From: Amyelois transitella
Lineage: Eukaryota; Arthropoda; Insecta; Lepidoptera; Pyralidae
Direction of reading: 5' to 3'
Assembly (NCBI RefSeq): GCF_032362555.1
Contig: NC_083514.1
Location: forward strand, 5,875,001 to 5,939,000
DNA length: 64,000 bases
Positions within the stretch are counted from its first letter, which is position 1. Each line of letters starts with the position of its first letter. Position numbers and translations under genes: made by a program. The notes beneath the pieces were generated by a model. That model saw nothing but the letters and a program-made list of their open reading frames with translations. It did not search any database and had not been told where the DNA came from. Below are positions 21,596 to 33,421 of this stretch, in pieces.

Positions 21596-24500
21596 ATGAT
21601 GGGTTAGTTTTGTCTTTATAACTATTTAGTTTGCACCTAACCAAAGCATTTAACTAACAGACTGTGGTTTGTTACTTTGTATTATCATTTTATTCGTTTC
21701 GATTAAATTTATGATGTGTGACAATGACAACAAATAAAAAAAATAACAGAGTAAATAGTTAAGAAGAAGATGACCTTAATCCACAAAATATGTCTAAATT
21801 TTACTAATTTCTTCCAGTTCGGCCTAATATTTCCACACAACTTACAATACTGCATTGCAATACTAATACTGATTTGGATAGGCATTCTTCAATGTAAATA
21901 TTTAGTCAATATTTTACTCCCCTACTTGTATCCCTTATTGTGAAATACCTGTTACCTTATTCATGCAATTTCTTTTTTTCCACAAAACTCTTCCTTTACA
22001 GACTAACTGACTGACTGACATACAATGCATAGCTCGAACCATTCAACCTAAGGAAGGTTCCATCCCAAATTCCCATTGGAATGGAATTGAGATTTTTAAT
22101 TTTATGTGGACAGATCTGTGGGCGCACTCTATAAGTACAACAAACGATATGACTTGCATTCTTAAAAAATTGTATAAGCTAAGTTAGTAATTAGGTACAT
22201 AATTCTTTATATTCTTGTGGCTAATAGTTTCCACATATGCTATGTACTGTCACAATTATTTTGCACATTATTGAGTACACTGATACTGTACATAAATGAG
22301 AAGTAATACATTGCTTGACTTAATACAATATTTAACCAAAGAAATTAATGAATATTCCATTTTCTTGAAAGTAGGTAATAGAAGAGATAGGTCACGCTCC
22401 CCAACAAGAGTGGACACAGTTGGGCGTCGCAGAGACAGTAAAAATCACGATGGCAACAAACAGTCTGTAGATAATAACATGGCTAACGCAAACGTCATTA
22501 ACCCCATGATGATGCAAAACATGTACCAACAAGGTAATACTTATCTATTTTTTTATTTTTTTTATTAATTATCCATATTGTGTCTTTAATGAAGCTTAAA
22601 ATTTTGATGCTTCTTTGTGCCAGCATTATTTCAGTGGAGGTTTTTTGTCGAACCTTATACTTAGCTTTTTTAAATACATTTATTTGTTGTAGGAAATATG
22701 ATGATGGGCGGAATGTATCCAAACATGATGATGGGAAATATGATGGGAGGAGGCATAATGCCAACTACTGGAATGGAAATGATGCCTAGTTCCATGGGGA
22801 CAGGTATGTCCACAGGTATGGCGCCTAGTATGGGAGCGAACATGGGGTCAGGTATGGATATGATGCAACAGACTCCAATGGAAATGGGTTCTATTGCGGC
22901 GCCTATACCAGCACCTCCTTTACCGCCTGGGCCAACTCCTATTGACATGGGTATGATGGGGGGAATGATGATGGATCCATCTATGATAAATATGTATCCT
23001 AATATGGGTGGTGATATGACACCTATGCAGGAGAAAAAGGAGATTATTTTGAAGCATTGCAAGCTCACACCCCCTGCTGTTGGGTCTGCACCGCCACCAA
23101 GGCGTGCTAGGCCTCCTGGTTGCCGCACAATATTTGTTGGCGGATTACCTGAAAAGATTAGGGAGAGTACTGTTAGAGATATATTTGAACCTTACGGAAG
23201 AATTCATACATTAAGATTGTCAAAAAAAGATTTTTGTCACATAAGATTTGATAGAGAAAGTTCAGTGGATGCTGCCATGCAATTGTCTGGGTATCGCCTC
23301 AAACTGATTAGTAAGGATGACAAGGAGGAAGAAGAGGACACTAAAGCAACCACAGGATGGCTTCATGTTGATTATGCATTGGTTTGTTATTTTTAACTTC
23401 AAAGCTTTTTAGTTTGCTTTATTGTTATTTATGTATTTTATTCTTTCTTTATAGCTAAATTAATTTGAATGGATTATACACGGCAATAGTTAAACAATGC
23501 TGTCAACTATTGTAGCCCAATAGTAAAATTATTTTCTCTGAGCTAAAGAGTCCTTACTTCCATTTATGGGCATGTCATGATGACAAATGATTCTTTTCTT
23601 ATTTTTTCTAAATATATCTGAAGAATATAAAATACATATTCAGTTAGTGATTGGGTATCAAAAACTTATATCACACCACACCTTTCTACTTTCCACCATC
23701 TCTGCATCCAATTCATCAGTCTTCCAAGCGTTGGTTTAGGGTATTTTGATACATCTATACTAATATTATAAAGCTCAAGAGTTTGTTTTGTTTGTTTGTT
23801 TGTTTGTTTGTTTGTTTGTTTAAACGCGCTAATCTCAGAAACTACTGAACCGATTTGAATAATTCTTTCACTGTTAGATAGTCTTTTTATCGAGGAAGGC
23901 TATAGGCTACATTTTATCCCGGATTTCCTACGGGAAACGTCAACAATGCAGGTGAAAGTTGAATGGGTCGGCCATCTGCGAGCTTTCCACGCGAACGCTG
24001 CGCAAACCAACAAAGATATAGTAAAACAATGTACTAAAGATGTGAAGTACTCACTTTTTGCCACAAAAAAGTCCGCGAGAGCATATATCTATCTCTTAAG
24101 GTTTACTTACAATAACCACTTTTATGTTCATTTTTTAAGATTTTTTTTTCATTATAAACATAAGTTATTTTGAAACCAATTTTCTTTAATTCAGTATTAA
24201 TCCTTATCCAAATAAATATATTTATTACTTTCGGCTTTTCATGTAGACTAAAATTGCCATTTACAGTATATAAATCAGACGAATAGGTTTTGAGATATAG
24301 TCGTTATAAGCAATTTGCAGCGAAACATTTAATACGGCGAACCAGCGTTCTTTCTAATACGCGTGACCGCGTGACCCTATAATTGATAAAGCCGAGGAGG
24401 ATGTTTGCAAAAATAAATATGATGCCCAAAATAACTATTCCACGCGGACGAAGTCGCGGGCACAGCTAGTACATACATAAAATCACGCCTCAACAGAGAA

Positions 24501-27500
24501 TGGCAGTACAACTTTCCACTTGCTACCATTCTGGCATACTTGCATAATTTATTTCATAACTCTCTTCATGCAAGCTCATTGGTATTTTTAAGAGTCGAGA
24601 TGACCAGAACGAGTACGAGCGTAAGCAGCGCCAGGTGATGCGCCAACAACAGGTTCAGATGCAGCAGTTGGCTCAACAGGAAATGGCGAGAAGCAGTTTA
24701 GGAGGAGGCCTCGGGGGGAACTATAGGCGATCCCCGTCACCTGTCCGCATTCAACCATTCTCAAATGCAGCTATAGTACAACTCAATGAGAAGATTAAAA
24801 GCGAAGAGCATTTTGCTAGCACCATTCCTGTGAGTATCTTGAAATTTACTGATTTAAAATTGTATTGGATGACCATTACATACCAACTCAGAGTTCAATG
24901 TAAGACTGTTAATATGTACATTTGATTTACATTACATGAAACAATTAAAAATGAAATTTGATAAATTATAGGCAAACCACAAAATTATAAAACGAAATTT
25001 TCACTCCATTATGTATCATTGTATTTTGCAGACTTTGATTTCCTGGCTGGAACGAGGAGAATGTTCTAAGAAAAATGCCAATCAGTTTTATTCCATGATA
25101 CAAGCAACAAATTCACACATTCGCCGGTTGTTCAATGAGAAAATGCAGGCCGAAGACGAATTACAAGAATGCAGAGAAAGGGTTAAAAATCACATTGAAA
25201 GGGTTATAGACCAACGTGAGTAATCATAAATACAATTTCTAAATCACGAATCTATTTATCTTTATAAGGTAAGGAATGGTCTTAAAACATTTTCAGTCTT
25301 GGTCAAAAGTAATAGAATTGTACAAAGAAGGCTGCAAGAACAGGTCATAATCATTCAACTGCATGGACTATGTGTCCAAGAAATGATAAATCTTATTTGA
25401 CTGCAGAATCTAACAGTTTAACATGTTTAGAACTGTTATATATCTGAAATAATCTCAATAGTGCTTGTTCAAATGACCGGAGCTAAGTATATTTGTTTGT
25501 AAGTTTTTATAATACATAAATGGCTAATTATACTTAGGAGGGATTTCTTCCAGTCGGGTGTCAGGTATATAAATATCTAATGTGCTCTACGAATTAACTC
25601 TCGTTTTGAATTCTACGAAAGTTTATAAACTTCTTAGGAAATTTATAAACTTGCGGTTTTTGGTATTTCTCGGTGACATATACATAATATTACATTATGG
25701 TGGTGTATTTTATGCAATACTTGGTCATTTGAACACTGCTATTATCTCTATTCCACTAAGCAAATGCGTTAGTGGATTGCTCAGAGATTCTACATTTAAG
25801 TGATATAAGGATTTTTCTTAAAACTTAAAATCTAAATAACGATCAAACAAATAATGATCTTTCTTTAGAATCAAACTGATATAGTTTATTTAATCGAAAT
25901 CTTTTTCAGAGTTTTTAAATTGTCATGATTTAAACAAAGAAACACTTAAATGTAGACATGTATTCAATAAGGCCTGGATTACAGAAAATTAATAAATAAA
26001 AGGTGCAAAGGTATATACATATATAGCAGGGATGTTACGGAGCTTCGACTCCGGTTCCGTTAAGTCGGAACTTTCGATAATTATTGCACCTTCGGTTCCG
26101 ACTTCGGCTCCGACACTTTTACATCGAAGGTTTTAATCGGAGGTCAATGCATAATTACATAGCGGTGGCGGCGGCCTGTGTCGACTGTTATGAACAGGTT
26201 CATACGTGTCGCGCGGGGAATCCTCCCGGCCCCCGACACCCACTACGTGCACTTTATCTATTTTACGTATTAATATTAGTGATGATCCGTTATCGTGGTA
26301 GAAAGTAAATGGAAATACAAAATTCCAGCCGCTTCAATCAATTGCCCGCCAATATTTGTCGTGTCCACCAGGCTCGGTAGCGAGCGAATAACTTTTTAGT
26401 GATGCTGGCCTAATTTACGACTCATTAAGAAATAGAATAGACTTTCTGATCCTTCCTCCGACTCCGATTCCGACTCCGATAAAGCAAATTTGAAAACTCC
26501 GACTCCGCCTTCTGTTCCGATAAAACTACCTCCGTTACATCCCTGATATATAGGTAGGTAGTATAAAGGTACTTAACATTTATTGAAAAACAAACTCAAG
26601 AATATACTCACCAAATTTCTTGTAACCCTGGCCCTGTTTGATAAATTTCAGTAAGAAGAAAGTATAGAAACTCTTGGTCACTCTCTGGTCCGCTCTAAAC
26701 TGTAATATTTCACAACCCAAGGTTTGGTGTGCTCTGGAGACAACTTCGTTTCTTAAGTATATTGTACAAATAATACAGCTTCAGAAATATTGAATTTGAT
26801 TCCATGTTTTGACGAAATGTTTTCACGATTGATTTCGATAAGAATCGATAACGGGACATTGGCAGAGAAAGTAATTCGTCAAAACAAGGGATTTGTTCTT
26901 AAAGTCATGTGTCTCGAGACACCTCTCTAAGATGAAACCTGCGTGTTCGCTACATTCCCGAGGGTGGCATCGCCTCAAGCGCTTAGGTAGAGGTAGAAAC
27001 CTCCTGCGTTCTCCGTAACTGTCGTATTGAGGGCTGAGTCGACCGGTCGCGAATGTACGATGGTATGTCTGGTCAAGCAAGCGGTCTCATGCAAACTCCT
27101 TAACATTATTGTTTGTGAACCTTAGTCGAGCAGGTGGCGAAGGTTTTCTCAGCGGCAGGCCATCAACGCGTCTGGGATCATTTCACTAAGCCACAAAGAA
27201 AGAACATCGAAACGTGGCAGAAAATGACACAGGTATTTTGTTTTCATTTTTAGTTGAAAACAAGCTCATGTTTTAATTGTAAGGATTAAAAGAAAAATCC
27301 AAAGAACGCACGTATTTTGATTTTTACAGCAAATCAGCCTAGCTTGACAAAGTTTAGAAAAGTGTTTATTTTTAAATTAAGCCGCAATAGTTTTAGCACA
27401 TTTGACAGAAGTTAGTTCTGGCTTATTTGGAGGTATGGTACCTATCGTCACAAAATGGTAAGTTTTAAGCTCAAGATGAATGTTTGTAGAAAATAAACAC

Positions 27501-29480
27501 TGAAACCTTTTTTTAATGTATAGTAAATCAATTTTTAAGGAAATAACGAAAAATCATCATGGACTATGTTTTCGTTTACTGGGAAGTATGTGTTGACCAA
27601 ATCCATCATTCATTTGTACAGGCAGGTTTTATTTCTGTCTGTGATTGTCATACTTCCTTTATTTTACAGGAGTTTAATTCTCTGAAAGAGGAATTTTTGG
27701 AAAAGTTCTTTAGCGAAGACAATGAATTCAACAATGGGTTCAATAACAAGAGCAACCAGGAAATGGGAAGCAGTGATGAAGTACAGCAGTTGATGGTAAG
27801 TTGAATTGATTTAACTGTACATAACTCTCACCATCACCATAGTTATAAAAGTGAAAATCTTAAGATTGTAAAAGTCAATAAAGAGTAACGCTTATATGCT
27901 TGAAAATTTATTTAGGGCGAAATAAGACATGGGCTGTGAACTTGTTACTATTTCTGAATCAATTCCATCATTGTGCCATCCAGCTGCAGTTTTCCTTTAA
28001 TTATTTAAAAGACTAACGGCTATTGCTATGCCGTAAGGCCTTTAACAACGTGATATTTTACTTTTATCTTACCTATACTATATAAAAGAATAAAAGAATA
28101 AAGAAAGTAAATGACTGATTGACATATCAACCCACAGCCTAATCCGCTGATTCTAGAGACTTGAATTTGGCGTGTAGGTTCTTTATGTAGTCTATGGGTG
28201 CACTAGAGAGGATTTCCCAAAATTCCCGAGGGAACGGAAATTCATTGAACACGGGCTGAGCCGCGGGCGCCCTCTAGTTATGTAAATGATTGTTTTAATT
28301 TTAGCGAGAAAAGGAGAGTCTTCAATTCCAACTGGAAGCCTACAAGAATGAAGTGGACGTTATAAAATCAGATGCCAAGAAGGAGATGGAAAAGTTCAAA
28401 GCACAGTTCATTGCGCGTCAAGCTTTGCAAGGAGTTGTGGAAAAAAATGTAATTAATACTGATTTACCTGTCAACCTGCACTTTTTTGTTGGATAAAATT
28501 TTTGTTCAAACATAGAAAAACTAAATTCATATTTTTGATCAGATTGTGGATAAAGATACAAAGATAAAGTTTTATTTACCTAAATCCGTTTAGTGTTTTT
28601 TTAACAGGCAATAACAACGGTTGTGCCATTATCTGAACGCAATAACGGTCTCTTTCCGCTTAACAAAACAACGACAAAACTTATTGTAATACATTTTCTC
28701 GTGTAGCCCCCATTGCCTTCGCCGGTGGTGAAGCCCCCGCCGCCGCCGCCGCTGCCGGACGATGTCGACTCCAAGGTGGTGCTGAAGGAAACCGTTGAGG
28801 CGGGCTGTGGAGAGGCTAAACTTATCGGGATCATGTCGGCTTTCCTACAGGTAAACATGTTTAACCTCTCACGCTAAAATAATGGGGTGTTATAAGAGGT
28901 ATTGTTGCTCTCTCCTCACCTCTCTGGAGATGAGCCCGCGGTATGCCTTTGACCATGGATCCTAGATTGAGTAAGTCATGTTTTTACACGAGGCAAGTCA
29001 GGTTTTTACAAAGGTTGCGAAGGCCAAATGGGAACCCATTTGGCCTCCGCAACCTTTGCAGGTCAAATCTAACAATCATCCGGTTCCTCACCGTAAGAGC
29101 ATCGGTTAGTATTCTACTAATGTGCATAACTTTTAAAATAATTATTGATACATGGCTGGGGTGGGATTTGAACCTATGCCTTTCTGCATCACGCCTTTTA
29201 GCCGGGCACATTACCAATTCGACAACCGACGTACTACTATGTTCTGTTAGTATTGCTACCTATACGTTCAAATATTGCACTTCAGGTTCATCCCCAGGGC
29301 GCGAGCCTAGACTACGTAGTATCCTACGTAAGAGCTCTATTCCCGCACGTGACGCAAGCCACCATACACCACGTGATGCAGAAACATCCAGACGTTTTCG
29401 AACGTTCCACAACCGGTGTTGGCGTCAATATCGAAAACCGCTGGTTCTTCTGCGCATTCAAGAAGGAAGAGAAATCCTAG
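21596..29480 (+). CDS. ENOX1/2 homologue: ENOX-type protein (Ecto-NOX disulfide-thiol exchanger homologue), RRM plus coiled coils
   Basis: Ten predicted exons: 21596-21602 (tiny first coding exon, inferred), 22375-22533, 22693-23381, 24593-24829, 25032-25215, 27126-27232, 27670-27795, 28305-28448, 28707-28850, 29286-29480; total about 663 aa (human ENOX1 643). Exon 2 is Arg/Ser-rich. Exon 3 has an unusual Met/Gly-rich low-complexity stretch followed by an RRM (CRTIFVGGLPEKIRE, KKDFCHIRFDRESS) and LHVDYA. Later exons match ENOX closely: TLISWLERGE, NQFYSMIQATNSHIRRL, RVWDHFTKPQRKNI, then coiled coils, a proline run and a C-terminal block (VHPQGASLDYV, GVGVNIENRWFFCAF). The vertebrate proteins are reported as cell-surface NADH oxidase/disulfide exchangers; the RRM also suggests RNA binding, so the molecular role is uncertain. 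The start is the weakest part: ATGATGG followed by GTTAGT fits the phase of exon 2, but the true 5' exon needs RNA data. AATAAA at 29607. Confidence 0.9.
23680..23753 (-). mobile_element. RTE LINE fragment upstream of Helitron-like insertion
   Basis: CCACCATCTCTGCATCC and GTTTAGGGTATTTTGAT align to the LINE 3' coding region. Together with 24471-24590 this shows ENOX intron 3 collected LINE pieces on both sides of a Helitron-like element. Confidence 0.55.
23754..24469 (+). mobile_element. Long Helitron-like element, ENOX intron 3
   Basis: 716 bp with the same termini (TCTATACTAATATTATAAAG, CACAGCTAG) between A and T, with a (GTTT)n run near the 5' end. It directly precedes the LINE fragment that abuts exon 4. 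Confidence 0.78.
24471..24590 (-). mobile_element. RTE LINE fragment abutting ENOX exon 4
   Basis: ACATACATAAAATCACGCC, TTTCCACTTGC and TTCATAACTCTCTTCATGCA match the LINE at 19734. The match runs through CAAGCTC into GGTATTTTTA, which aligns to GGGTACTTTTGACC of the LINE, so the intron's last bases, including the pyrimidine-rich tract, are LINE-derived. Confidence 0.75.
26027..26545. mobile_element. hAT-type MITE in ENOX intron 5, 8-bp target duplication
   Basis: Terminal inverted repeats CAGGGATGTTACGGAG and CTCCGTTACATCCCTG, flanked on each side by ATATATAG (26019-26026, 26546-26553). An 8-bp duplication with CAGGG ends is the hAT pattern. The 519-bp body has subterminal repeats of TCCGACTCCGAT and no transposase frame. 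Confidence 0.9.
28071..28277 (+). mobile_element. Second Helitron-like family, ENOX intron 7
   Basis: TATACTATATAAAAG near the start, TTCCCAAAATTCCCGAGGG in the middle, and CCGCGGGCGCCCTCTAG then T at the end. Related fragments are at about 52195-52280 and 55265-55350. Confidence 0.5.
28920..29240 (-). mobile_element. tRNA-derived SINE in ENOX intron 9
   Basis: On the minus strand a B-box-like GGTTCAAATCCCA lies in the 5' part, then CTTACGGTGAGGAACC and the shared CATGGTCAAAGGC block. It contains a 46-bp foldback (29011-29056). Confidence 0.8.
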
Positions 29481-29859
29481 CATAGACGAAAGAAGTACAG
29501 AATCAAACCGCTCAGCATATCGATGACTTTCATGAAATAGTGCGTTACAGTGTAGTTATCCTATCGTGTTTTTAATATCATTGTGATAATCATCCTTTAG
29601 TATCATAATAAATTAAATGTCAGTACTATATGCTTTAATATGTACCATATGCGCAAGCCTTTATTGTGGGATGTTTTTTAAATGAAAATAAGTTCAAAAT
29701 CCCTTTGTGCCTTTTTATTATTAAGTAGGTTCTAGTTTTTACATGATATTTTGTCAGAGTTCCTAATAATAAAAGTAGCTATGTAATTGTTTGACGGAAA
29801 GACAATAAAACCATGAAAGCCATCGCATTTATAATATGAAGAATTCACAAGTTAAGAGT

Positions 29860-32800
29860 TTACGTCGCCGGCTGTTGCGCCTGAAACTCGTTGACAGCTT
29901 GCATGTACTCTGCCGTGGCTTCTTCCAGGTCCCGATCGCTCACGATGTGGTCCGAATCGGGCGCCGGTTGACCTGTATCCCCTCCTTGGCGCATCTTCAA
30001 ACGTAATTCTCGCATTCTAGCCTCGAGAATACGTTCGCGTTTGTTCTCTCTTTCCAACATCTGAAAATTGGGACAGTGATGATAATTTCTTTATATCTGA
30101 ATCGTAGGGATGTGACTTGAGTAAATAGAACAATACTTACATTGGTTAACAGAGCCTTATCATTTTTATCTGCAGTGCCCAAGTTCTGAGACAATTCTGC
30201 CAAATAAATCGTTCCTTTACTGCTACCACAAGCTACTAGCTGCCCCTAAAGTAAAAAAAATATTTATTAAAGAGAAATCTTCAGAACTGCGTTTTAAAAT
30301 CAGGCTTAAGTTGATTTAGGGTACTTACACCTTCATGTGGACGCAGACGTACCAATGGCTCATCGCAAATTTGGGCGGTGACTATCGGTGCATTCCGCCG
30401 TCGCAATAAATCCCAACATGACAAGCAGCCGTCCCATTGGGTCACCAACATTACGGAGAATCTGTGTAACCATAAAATTGTAGATATTAATATAGAAAAA
30501 TCCAAGGCTTTTATACGTTTGTCGGTTTCGTTCATCCGTCGGTAGCAATTTGTATCATTTCCATTTGCATACATAATAACATACCTATGTATATCCTGTG
30601 TACCAAACAAATTTTAATTATGTTTGAAGATAAAAAAAAATACCTGATGGGATTCCAAACACCATCAGTAAGTTTGGTGCGGTGTGAACAGGTCCACAAA
30701 ATGGCCGACTCGCGACAGTCTTCACTCCAAACCCGTGCTGTCCAATCACCGACTGTCAGGAAATTCTTTACGAATGTTGGGTTTCGTTGTAGAGCATACA
30801 CTGGACCCAGATGAGCCTCATACTAGAAAACATTCACTAGTTAAAACAACAACAAAATCATAGATTTGTGTTTTGTCTTTGTTTCAGCAAATTATCAAAA
30901 TCAGCCTGCCAATTCTTGAATAATTCTAACCTTTGTTGGAAGTTTCTCCATGTCATTCTTGCCTTTTCTATTTCCTCCAATGACTAATCCTGTTTCGGTG
31001 CCTACCATGAACCTGTTAAAGAGTAAGTATAGATCAGTTTGTAAATTGATTTACTTTAACATAAAGAATTTTAATTTATTAGAAATCCGTTGAGAGCTTT
31101 TAACACAATGGTCTTGTAATTTATTTTTTAATTTTCATACCTATTGTTTTGACTGATCTATCTATACCCGTATAAACGTTTGCATAGCCCTACGCTACGC
31201 ATGATAAAGAAAGGCTATGAAAATTTACCTCGTTGGTATAGTAGGCTCGTATTCCAGCGCAGATATTCCGATAGCGTGTTCGATGTTATGTGTATCAGTC
31301 GGGTTTTTCACGAGGTCTATAATCATGGAATCGGTTGGTGTATCCATGTTTCTTGTGTCCCACCTGTTACAGTAATGGTACTGAGAACTGATTGGTTATA
31401 TCAATTATTTGTGTTTTAGTAGCTCCAAAATTAGTCAATTCAAAAAAGGTTTTCTTGCGCCGTGTCGCTAGTAATTTTTTTTTTATTGTTTATTTTTCCT
31501 CCATCAACTTACCATTTTACCACTCCATCTGGGGAAGCAGAAAAGAACTCTGCGCCAGTTTTAGAGTTGATGAACAAGACATTACGCACGAGGTCTCTGT
31601 GAGCCACGTGTGGAGGACATACAGCGACCGGATCACCGCCTTTGCGCATATCCCACCAGCCAACCTGATCGTAACATATGTTTTTCTTTATAATTTGACT
31701 CACTTTCACGATGTTTTATGTTTTTCTACTTATGAAGAGATTTTTTGCTATATCAGTCCAGTAAAACAAAACAGGTAGAGATATATGTATTAATGGGTTT
31801 ACCTGACCATTCATCATTCCACCAATGAGAGTATGTTGATCTCGCGGATTATATATCAAGTCAAGTAATGGTTGAGGAGGTTTAATAGCCAACTCGGGAG
31901 CATTTGCATTCTCTGAAATAACATAATTTTCATTAAAAATAATGTTTTTACAAGGTTTTTAGTCTTTATAATGTTGTATGGCATTTTTTATCCCGTTTAC
32001 CTATATCCCAGATGTAAGAGAATTGCGAAGCTCTGTTGTTTTTTAAAAGTTCAACATCAGCATGAGCGCTTGCAAAGCGGGCTCCTCCATCTGCTTGCCA
32101 TGAAATTGAGCGTACTGGCCTTCTTGCGTTTGGCTCGCGGTACACATTCACAGTATGACAACTGCTACGCTCAACCGGTGGAATCGTTGGCAGCTCCGAG
32201 TAATAGATTTGGTACATGTCCACTGCGTTGTTTTGTAAGATGTTATGCTCCATACTCTGTGTTGTAAAAATGTTTATAGGGAATTTTGATATACTAATTA
32301 GATCATAAATATTAGGGATTTTAAACCTAGTCTCTCACATGGAATCTTTATTCCATTTACTATGTACATGTCATTTTAATAGTTATTTTAAACTTACATG
32401 TCCTAAATGCATAATAGCATGTATATAGGCATCATCCTTTTCAATTTTTCGCCTATATCTTTGCATAGCTTCTGGATCGGACATGTTAATGTCTTTCGGC
32501 CAACCACCTTCAACATGATTAATGCCTGAACATGTATATTCTGCTCTAAAATAAAGCAAAACACACAGATATTGTTGATTATCCTTATAAAAATTGGTAT
32601 TTTAAAGGGTTTTTATCTATTAATATAAGTATTTTACGTTAATTACCTATTAGATACTAGTAATAGTAGGTATACATAAATAGTTCTTTTGGTTTGTAAA
32701 ATTCTAGATACCTAAAAGCAATTTTGATTTAGTGATCCTTTTTTTTATTAGTGAAATTATTACTAGGCTAGACTAAGACGACAGCATTACTAGTCAATAC

Positions 32801-33081
32801 CAATACCTACTTTAACATTTCTGTGATTACATTCCTTCAGGCCTTAAGTATTACCTTTTTACCTACCGTTCAGAATTCACCCAGTGTTCCGACATAGTAC
32901 CGGTGTTTTGTATACCCACATGCACTGGATTCCGAAGTATATAATCTTTGTACAACGCGGGATTGCATGGTATGGTAGCGAGTATCTCCGGACCATGGTC
33001 TTCGAGAAGGAGTTGTTTCCCGAACTCTTTCCTTCTCTTTTTATACTCGTACACAAGTTCTGGCTTCTCTTGTTTTTCCAT
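29860..33081 (-). CDS. DNAI2: Axonemal dynein intermediate chain 2 (WD-repeat)
   Basis: Eleven exons on the minus strand: 33081-32867, 32545-32398, 32256-32001, 31912-31803, 31664-31513, 31363-31229, 31012-30931, 30822-30644, 30461-30329, 30245-30141, 30060-29860; all GT-AG, about 571 aa (human 605). Diagnostic blocks are [79 protein letters not shown] and [15 protein letters not shown]. These are outer-arm dynein IC2 signatures in a WD40 propeller, followed by a C-terminal charged helix ([19 protein letters not shown]). It anchors the outer dynein arm in motile axonemes; in a moth this means sperm flagella. The gene is tail-to-tail with ENOX (380 bp apart) and sits 341 bp downstream of the MEIOB-like gene on the same strand. 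Both are expected to be male-germline genes; co-expression is inferred, not seen. Confidence 0.96.
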
Positions 33082-33421
33082 GTTTTTGGTGTTAGTTACG
33101 TGAACGTTAAAAACATTACCTACTTCTAAGCTTGGTTAGATTGTTTGATCAATAGGTGCGCAATGGCGACCCACCATATATTTTAGTAAGCTCTTTAAAA
33201 ATTTAGTTAAGTTGGTTAATCTAATTTTTTTTGCACAGCTCATATAGTAAGTAGATATTGAATCAAAGTCATTGTAATATAGTATTTGTATTGTAAAATT
33301 TCTTTAGTGAAAAATTTAAAGTACGAAACTTGAATGAAATCATCATATTTCACAAGACAAATTTATTAACTACAACTAATAACTTATTATAACAGCCAAT
33401 AACTTAAATGGAAAAACTACA

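Noticed and set aside
22670-23128. 152-codon minus-strand frame
   Set aside because: Shadow of the ENOX Met/Gly-rich exon on the other strand.
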